Made by a program: the position numbers and the translations under genes
Assembly: GCA_023393375.1 (NCBI GenBank)
Contig: JAEWLI010000161.1
Coordinates: forward strand, 1 to 16,805
Source of the DNA: Bacteroidota bacterium
GTDB taxonomy: Bacteria > Bacteroidota > Bacteroidia > Cytophagales > Cyclobacteriaceae
DNA length: 16,805 bases
Direction of reading: 5' to 3'
Notes under the pieces: model-generated
What the model was told of the DNA's origin: nothing
The model's input: the letters and a program-made list of their open reading frames with translations, nothing else
The model's database searches: none
Part shown: piece after piece, positions 11,827-16,805 of the stretch
How the letters are laid out: every line of letters starts with the position of its first letter
Position numbering within the stretch: position 1 is the stretch's first letter

Positions 11827-12900
11827 CTATTTGTCAGGGGTTTGGGAGTCGTTCTTATCCTGGATAATTCCCAGCCTTTTCGCCCTTTCTTTCCATTTAT
11901 CCCTTGCCAATTGTTGCATGTCAGCATTTTGATCAAATTCATCAACAATTTCCAATCCTAACAAAGTCTCCAATACATCTTCCATGGTTGCTACACCTGA
12001 CACGCCGCCATATTCATCAACTACCAATGCTATATGCTCCCTGCTTTGAAGGAGTTTCTCGAAAAAATCGGACACAGGGATTTTTTCATATACCGTTAAC
12101 AAATCCCTTTTCAGATCTTTCAATTTTACTTGGTGTTTATCATTGGCCATATGATCAAGTATGTCATGCTTCATGATGAACCCATTGATATCATCTATTT
12201 TTTCATAATATATAGGGATTCTTGAGAATCTAAAATATTCTTTCCTTTGAAACAGTTCATCTACAGTCAATTCCTCCTGTGCCGCCACTAATACAGTACG
12301 GGGAGTCATAATATCCTCTACATAGATGTTCCTTAATCTTAACAGGTTATTGATTATTCTTGACTCTTCTTCTTCAAACACCCCTTCCACACTGCCCATA
12401 CTGGCAAGTGCAGCTACTTCTTCCCGGCTTGTTACTGGTTGTTTCCTTTTTGAAGTAATAAAATTGGTAATGAATTTGGACATAACCACCAATGGATACA
12501 TTATAATCACCAATCCCCCTAAAATTCTGGCAGTGATTGGGGCCAGCTTTTTCCAAAAAATGGCACCTATTGATTTTGGGATGATTTCAGAAAATACCAG
12601 GATCAGAATTGTAACCACCGCCGAGATGATTCCTACGTATGCTTCACCATAAATTTTCACCGCTTGTGCACCCACACCAGTCGCTCCCACAGTGTGTGCA
12701 ATCGTATTTAGGGACAAAATAGCTGACAAAGGATTGTCAATATCATCTTTTAATTTTTTAAACTTAATGCCTGTTTCCGGGTCTGTTTCCTTTAACGATT
12801 CAATGTAAGAAGGGGAAATACTTAATAATACCGCTTCTAAAATTGAACATAAAAAAGAAATTGAAATGGCCAAAAACAGATAAATTAAGAGTAGTGTCAT
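11827..12900 (-). CDS. CNNM/CorC-type divalent cation transporter with CBS domains
   Basis: 357 residues. CNNM (DUF21) membrane domain at ~1-150, with helices near 3-27, 58-80, 86-107 and 125-149 and the family word VFSEIIPKSIG (102-112). An acidic linker is followed by a CBS pair (~197-257 and 264-318) with VDEYGGVSGVATMEDVLE (294-311). The proteins are linked to Mg2+/Co2+ efflux, and CBS pairs usually bind adenosine nucleotides. The C-terminal CorC_HlyC domain of longer homologues is absent: after the CBS pair only about 40 charged residues remain. Its convergent neighbour is the serine hydrolase; no operon partners. Confidence 0.9.
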   Translation of the reverse strand: MTLLLIYLFLAISISFLCSILEAVLLSISPSYIESLKETDPETGIKFKKLKDDIDNPLSAILSLNTIAHTVGATGVGAQAVKIYGEAYVGIISAVVTILILVFSEIIPKSIGAIFWKKLAPITARILGGLVIIMYPLVVMSKFITNFITSKRKQPVTSREEVAALASMGSVEGVFEEEESRIINNLLRLRNIYVEDIMTPRTVLVAAQEELTVDELFQRKEYFRFSRIPIYYEKIDDINGFIMKHDILDHMANDKHQVKLKDLKRDLLTVYEKIPVSDFFEKLLQSREHIALVVDEYGGVSGVATMEDVLETLLGLEIVDEFDQNADMQQLARDKWKERAKRLGIIQDKNDSQTPDK

Positions 12901-13276
12901 AGTCAGTTATGTAATGCAAATTATTTTTCCCGTATCAATTTTAACCAGCTTAATCACCAAGTTTTTAATATTACGATTTTTCTGGTACATTTTTACCTTA
13001 TTAGAGGGGCTTAGTCCGCTTTTGTGCCATGTAAAATATAATAAACAAAATAAATGTCAATTTGTGGGATTGGAGGGATAATTAATTTCACCATGCTAAA
13101 TAATTTCCTTCCTCTTATCGCGAATTATACTTCTTATTTGGGTTAAATTGTGAAGTTTATAATTTAGGATTATTGGATTTAATAGTTAGTTTTAGCTTAA
13201 TTTTAGAATTACATTACGATTTTTCGCCCGAACAAGATGTTCGCTTTTGCTTAAATTATCTATCTCAAACCCAAAA
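12901..13276. other. Divergent intergenic region (CNNM and QueC-like genes)
   Basis: 376 AT-rich nt with no gene. The only clear structure is the dyad at 13229-13243. No recognisable Mg2+ riboswitch was seen upstream of the transporter, though this cannot be excluded by eye. Confidence 0.45.
13229..13243. promoter_or_regulatory. Short dyad upstream of the QueC-like gene
   Basis: CGAACA-AGA-TGTTCG, 6-bp arms, 33 nt before the ATG. Operator-like size and position; may equally be chance. Confidence 0.3.
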
Positions 13277-14023
13277 ATGAAACATCAAAAAGTAAACTTG
13301 TTGTGGACAGGAGGATGGGATTCTTCATTCCGGTTGCTTCAGTTGTTAATAGTTCAGAAAAAGTACGTCCAGCCCTATTATATTATTGATACAAAAAGAA
13401 AATCAATTGTAATGGAGTTGGATGCCATGCATAACATCAAAAAAAAGCTTAAAGATTCATTTCCTGAAGTCATCAACAGGCTTTCAGATACTTTTTATAT
13501 TAATAAGGATGATTTTGATGCTTCCGAAGAAATTAAATCCCAATATCAGAAAATTGCTGCTCATTATCATATCGGTTCACAATACCTATGGTTGGCTGCT
13601 TTTTCAAAGGTCAAGCATATTGAAAACCTGGAGTTGTCAGCTGAAAAAGCCAATTATGATGGTATTTGGATGGGATTACTTGTCCCTCTTTTGGTCAAAG
13701 ACGGTGATGGTTATAAAATTGATACCTCACTGGATTGTGATAAAAGGTTCAGCCTTTTTTCTGGTTTCAGATTTCCGCTATTGGATTATTACAAAGAAGA
13801 TATGGAAGTGGAAGCAAAAGAATATGGCTTTTATGATATACTTATTTGTTCCTGGTTTTGTCATTTTCCCATCATGAATAAACCCTGCGGTGTGTGCCGA
13901 CCTTGTCAGATGGCAATGAAATCCAAACACCACCATAATTATAAAATGCCTAATAAATTCTTTAGAAATACGATCAAAATACTACGTTTTGTTAAAGTAA
14001 AAGGAATGAATCTGGTAAAATAA
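13277..14023 (+). CDS. QueC-like PP-loop ATPase (7-cyano-7-deazaguanine synthase-related)
   Basis: 248 residues from ATG 13277; a TTG start at 13247 would add 10 residues and is less likely. N-terminal LLWTGGWDSSFRLLQLL (8-24) is a PP-loop (SGGxDS type) that binds ATP and adenylates a carboxylate. The C-terminal cysteines are Cys195-x8-Cys204-x2-Cys207-x2-Cys210, the same spacing as the zinc site I recall for E. coli QueC (C-x8-C-x2-C-x2-C). QueC turns 7-carboxy-7-deazaguanine into preQ0. Here the PP-loop has Thr-Gly-Gly-Trp in place of the usual Ser-Gly-Gly-Met/Leu, and no queD, queE, folE or tgt gene is adjacent. It may therefore be a paralogue acting on another substrate; QueC-like proteins also occur in some antiphage systems (QatC, type IV CBASS). 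It appears to be a single-gene unit with a basic, His-containing tail. Confidence 0.7.
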   Translation: MKHQKVNLLWTGGWDSSFRLLQLLIVQKKYVQPYYIIDTKRKSIVMELDAMHNIKKKLKDSFPEVINRLSDTFYINKDDFDASEEIKSQYQKIAAHYHIGSQYLWLAAFSKVKHIENLELSAEKANYDGIWMGLLVPLLVKDGDGYKIDTSLDCDKRFSLFSGFRFPLLDYYKEDMEVEAKEYGFYDILICSWFCHFPIMNKPCGVCRPCQMAMKSKHHHNYKMPNKFFRNTIKILRFVKVKGMNLVK

Positions 14024-14237
14024 TTTGTACTTTTGATTTACAACACATTGGAATACCGCACTTAGATTTTTGAATATTTATTTAAGCCAATGAACAACTC
14101 AAAAATCACCTTTAGCTAAAAATCTTCACTCCCACACCTCCTTGCATTATCTTATAAATCTAAAGCATAATTGTATAAAAAATTCAGAAGCGTCTCCCGT
14201 ATAAAACCATTATTAACTTTTTTAATTTATATACATT

Positions 14238-16355
14238 ATGGACAAGCACAAACACCATTCGACTGACCACTCCACTCATGGTCATCATGATCACCAAGCT
14301 GGTCATAATCATTCCGGGCAAAAGCTTCAGGATAATAAGGAGCATTTATCTGAAAAAACAGTACATGCACATGATGATGCCGTAAAAGATCATGGCCATA
14401 ATCACCACGATCATCATGCCATGATGATCGATGATTTCAAAAGGCGTTTTTGGATATCGTTAGTGGTGACTATCCCTATTTTGATATTTTCACCCATGAT
14501 TCAGCATTTCCTCGGGTATGAACTTTTACTGCCTGGGAACCAATATATTCTTTTTGTCTTATCCACATTTGTATATTTCTGGGGTGGTTGGCCTTTCCTG
14601 AAAGGTTTTTTTGATGAGGTAAAAGCAAAAAGTCCGGGCATGATGACTTTGATCGCCTTGGCAATTTCGGTGGCGTATTTTTATAGTACTGCTACCGTAT
14701 TTGGTTTGGATGGGGATGATTTTTACTGGGAACTTGCCTCTTTGATCGTCATCATGCTTCTGGGCCATTGGATGGAAATGAAATCAGTAATGGGGGCATC
14801 CAAGGCACTTCAACTTTTGGTAAGCATGATGCCAGCGGAAGCCCATAAGTTGGAAGATAATGACGTGGTAGACATAAAACTTGAAGATCTTAAAAAAGAT
14901 GATTTGATACTGATCAAACCAGGGGAGAAAATTCCTGCCGATGGCGTGATCATAGAGGGAAGCAGTTATCTCAATGAGGCCATGCTTACCGGCGAATCCC
15001 GTCCGATAAAAAAAGAAATGGACGGTAAGGTGATAGGCGGGTCGATAAACGGGAACGGATCACTGAAGGTAAAGGTATTGCATACTGGAAAAGACAGTTA
15101 TCTGAATAAGGTAATTAAAATGGTAGAAGAAGCCCAGGGCAAAAAGTCAAAAATGCAAAACCTGTCCGACCGGGCTGCCAAATGGCTGACATACATAGCA
15201 TTGAGTTTTGGATTTGGCACTTTGGCAGTATGGTTACTCCTAGGGTATGAATTTGTATTTGCTTTGGAAAGGATGGTTACAGTAATGGTAATCACCTGTC
15301 CGCATGCTTTGGGACTTGCCATTCCTTTGGTAGTGGCTATTTCTACAACAGTCTCCGCAAAGAATGGCCTCCTGATCAGAAACAGGACTGCATTTGAAGA
15401 ATCAAGGAAAATCACAGCCATTGTATTTGATAAAACAGGTACTTTGACCACCGGGATTTTTGGGGTTTCCCGTTATGATGCAATAGATAATTCGATAGAT
15501 AAAAATGAAATGATCCGGCTGGTCAGTGCTCTGGAACAGAATTCGGAACACCCTATAGCGGTAGGTATCATGAACAAAATAAAAGAACTTCAAATTGATG
15601 TCCCCAATGCAGAAAATTTCAAGGCATTGACGGGCAAAGGTGTGGAAGCGACCGTTGAAGGTAAACAGGTAAAAGTAGTTAGTCCGGGGTATCTACGGGA
15701 GAAAGGGATTCAAATTCCTAAAAAATCGATATCTGGTGATGCGGAAACTGTGGTCTATGCTTTGATAGATGAAGAAGTCAAAGGTTTTATTGCACTTTCA
15801 GATCAGGTAAGGCCCGAAAGCAAAGAAGCGATAGAACTTCTTAAAAACAACCAGATAAAAACCTATATGGCTACGGGTGACAATGAAACAGTGGCCAAAG
15901 CGGTAGCTGAAGAATTAGGTTTGGACGGTTATTATGCCGAAGTGCTGCCCCATCAGAAAGTAGAAATAGTAGAAAACCTGCAAAGGAAAAATGAATTTGT
16001 AGCCATGACCGGAGATGGGGTAAATGATGCTCCTGCTTTGGCACAGGCTAATGTTGGCATTGCAGTTGGCTCGGGAACCGATGTAGCCGCAGAAACTGCC
16101 GATATTGTGCTGGTAAACAGTAATCCTCAGGATATAGTCAACCTGATATTGTTTGGTAAAGCAACTTACAATAAGATGATCCAAAATATAGTGTGGGCAA
16201 CAGGATATAATATTGTGGCCATCCCATTAGCAGCCGGGATCTTATATAATACAGGGTTTGTGCTTAATCCTGCCATAGGAGCGGTATTCATGAGCCTGAG
16301 TACCATTATAGTGGCCATTAATGCTCAGTTTCTGCGGAAAAAACTGGAGAAATAG
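14238..16355 (+). CDS. copB: CopB-type copper-translocating P-type ATPase
   Basis: 705 residues, full length for a P1B ATPase. N-terminal His-rich region (1-60, many HxH and HHxH words) replaces a ferredoxin-like metal-binding domain, so no CxxC is present. Actuator motif TGES (251-254), transmembrane CPH (354-356), phosphorylation DKTGT with Asp398, HP (438-439), and hinge GDGVNDAP (592-599). The C-terminal YNIVAIPLAAG and MSLSTIIVAINAQ segments supply the last membrane metal-site residues. CPH with a His-rich N-terminus defines the P1B-3 (CopB) class, which exports Cu(II)/Cu(I) or Ag(I) across the inner membrane. No copper-responsive regulator or chaperone is next to it. Repeat island 3 starts within about 10 nt of its stop codon. 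Confidence 0.95.
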   Translation: MDKHKHHSTDHSTHGHHDHQAGHNHSGQKLQDNKEHLSEKTVHAHDDAVKDHGHNHHDHHAMMIDDFKRRFWISLVVTIPILIFSPMIQHFLGYELLLPGNQYILFVLSTFVYFWGGWPFLKGFFDEVKAKSPGMMTLIALAISVAYFYSTATVFGLDGDDFYWELASLIVIMLLGHWMEMKSVMGASKALQLLVSMMPAEAHKLEDNDVVDIKLEDLKKDDLILIKPGEKIPADGVIIEGSSYLNEAMLTGESRPIKKEMDGKVIGGSINGNGSLKVKVLHTGKDSYLNKVIKMVEEAQGKKSKMQNLSDRAAKWLTYIALSFGFGTLAVWLLLGYEFVFALERMVTVMVITCPHALGLAIPLVVAISTTVSAKNGLLIRNRTAFEESRKITAIVFDKTGTLTTGIFGVSRYDAIDNSIDKNEMIRLVSALEQNSEHPIAVGIMNKIKELQIDVPNAENFKALTGKGVEATVEGKQVKVVSPGYLREKGIQIPKKSISGDAETVVYALIDEEVKGFIALSDQVRPESKEAIELLKNNQIKTYMATGDNETVAKAVAEELGLDGYYAEVLPHQKVEIVENLQRKNEFVAMTGDGVNDAPALAQANVGIAVGSGTDVAAETADIVLVNSNPQDIVNLILFGKATYNKMIQNIVWATGYNIVAIPLAAGILYNTGFVLNPAIGAVFMSLSTIIVAINAQFLRKKLEK

Positions 16356-16362
16356 TAAGGAT

Positions 16363-16437
16363 CACGGATTAGGCGGATTACGCTGATGAAACTGTCTGAA
16401 TCACGGATTGAAAGGATTGTACTGATTGACACGGATT
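16363..16437 (-). repeat. Leader repeats (one partial, one complete)
   Basis: Read on the minus strand, 16437 to 16393 gives AATCCGTG, AATCAGTAC, AATCC, AATCCGTG, ATTCAGACAG: a full 45-bp leader. It runs into a partial leader (GTAATCCGCCTAATCCGTG) next to the copB stop instead of a cargo module. Confidence 0.65.
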
Positions 16438-16444
16438 AGGCAAT

Positions 16445-16535
16445 AAACCCGCAAGGTTTTGCTGCTTTAAATATATCACAGAACAATCCAGGAACAGGAC
16501 ATGCTATGTATATTTCAGTTAAACCTTGCGGGTTT
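16445..16535. repeat. Hairpin module H, copy 3
   Basis: AAACCCGCAAGGTTT (16445-16459) / AAACCTTGCGGGTTT (16521-16535): a 15-bp perfect outer stem, the longest of the three. The interior keeps the GCTGCTTTAAA and CCAGGA landmarks but is otherwise diverged from copies 1 and 2. Confidence 0.78.
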
Positions 16536-16567
16536 TGTTGCCGAAGTAGGGGTAAGCACCATCGTTG

Positions 16568-16655
16568 CGTGTCTGTTATCCCGACTTTTTTTAATTGGTT
16601 ATGGTGATGCAGGTATAGGAGGGATCAAAGTTTTGGGTGAGAAACAAAAAAAAAC
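16568..16655 (-). repeat. T-run / GATCCCTC module (T), copy 2
   Basis: On the minus strand: nine Ts, GTTTCTCACCC, AACTTTGATCCCTC and later GTCGGGATAACAG, in the same order as the module at 2329-2406. The middle portion is not conserved. Confidence 0.5.
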
Positions 16656-16700
16656 TGCCTGATTCACGGATTAGACAGATTTCACTGATGGCACAGATTA
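16656..16700 (-). repeat. Leader repeat
   Basis: Minus strand: TAATCTGTGCCATCAGTG, AAATCTGTC, TAATCCGTG, AATCAGGCA; 45 bp. It precedes the T module. Confidence 0.6.
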
Positions 16701-16736
16701 GGATTCAGAGATAGACATGAATTTAATGGTTAGCGG

Positions 16737-16805
16737 AAACCCTTCAAACCCAAACCCAAACCCCAACCCCAACCCCAACCCCAACCCCAACCCAAACCCC
16801 AACCC
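16737..16805 (-). repeat. Telomere-like (CCCCAA)n / (TTGGGG)n run
   Basis: From 16745 to the window end the plus strand is CAAACCC, AAACCC and then repeated AACCCC units, with a few AACCC variants: roughly ten hexamer-like units, open at the right edge. The minus strand ends with GAAGGGTTTC, the tail also seen at 2161 and 2701, so this is the least decayed copy of the G module. Four or more GGGG runs in close succession should permit a G-quadruplex. Confidence 0.7.

Larger units (their letters stand above)
16356..16805. other. Repeat island 3 (non-coding)
   Basis: 450 nt without a gene, reaching the window edge. Holds minus-strand leaders, a plus-oriented H hairpin, a minus-strand T module, another minus-strand leader and a C-rich telomere-like run. 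Confidence 0.75.

Noticed and set aside
13277..14023. Full antiphage system around the QueC-like gene
   Set aside because: No QatA/B/D, cyclase, effector or nuclease gene is adjacent; the neighbours are a cation transporter and a copper pump. Only the isolated gene is supported.
14028..14035. TACTTTTG as a copB promoter
   Set aside because: Matches the -7 consensus but lies ~200 nt before copB, just after the QueC-like stop codon, with no TTG at the right distance; probably chance in AT-rich DNA.
16737..16805. True linear-chromosome telomere
   Set aside because: The array is short, internal to a repeat island with decayed relatives elsewhere in the window, and nothing indicates a linear replicon; the end is only the window boundary.

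Overview
The window looks like a low-GC Bacteroidota chromosome, probably Cytophagales-like; this is inferred, not proven. The reasons are the TAnnTTTG-type -7 boxes, weak Shine-Dalgarno sequences, a secreted SH3/beta-barrel protein with an Ala|Gln signal-peptidase site, and the protein families present. No rRNA, tRNA, CRISPR array, transposase or integrase gene was seen. It is an ordinary gene neighbourhood broken up by three unusual repeat islands.

Layout. (1) 1-227: repeat island 1, ending at the 3' end of a minus-strand rhodanese gene. (2) 228-2161: rhodanese, a divergent MetR-like LysR regulator, and a GNAT acetyltransferase that overlaps the regulator. (3) 2162-3172: repeat island 2, followed by a possible 31-residue membrane peptide and a TTGAAC-rich simple repeat. 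(4) 3391-6802: a tight five-gene minus-strand operon (YceI, MhqO-like ring-cleaving dioxygenase, MhqD-like hydrolase, DUF5996, cupin). It resembles the quinone/hydroquinone detoxification genes of Bacillus. (5) 7117-8617: SH3/beta-barrel envelope protein converging with a Crp/Fnr regulator. (6) 9001-11789: DinB-fold protein, a seven-helix membrane LuxR-type regulator and a secreted beta-lactamase-fold serine hydrolase, with matching palindromes on both sides of the DinB gene. (7) 11827-12900: CNNM/CorC-type transporter. (8) 13277-14023: a lone QueC-like PP-loop protein with a complete zinc-site pattern. (9) 14238-16355: CopB-type copper P-type ATPase with a His-rich N-terminus. (10) 16356-16805: repeat island 3, ending in a telomere-like (CCCCAA)n run that continues to the window edge.

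The most unusual material is non-coding. In all three islands a ~41-45 bp leader made of degenerate AATCCGTG-like words ends in ATTCAGACA(A). It is followed by one of several interchangeable cargo modules: a long-stem hairpin (H), a twin REP hairpin (R), a G-rich tract (G), a T-run/GATCCCTC element (T), or a short hairpin. The islands sit at gene 3' ends, and one appears to have supplied the C-terminus and stop codon of the GNAT gene. Other points worth a check are the QueC-like protein, the DinB-flanking palindromes, and competing hairpins upstream of the serine hydrolase.
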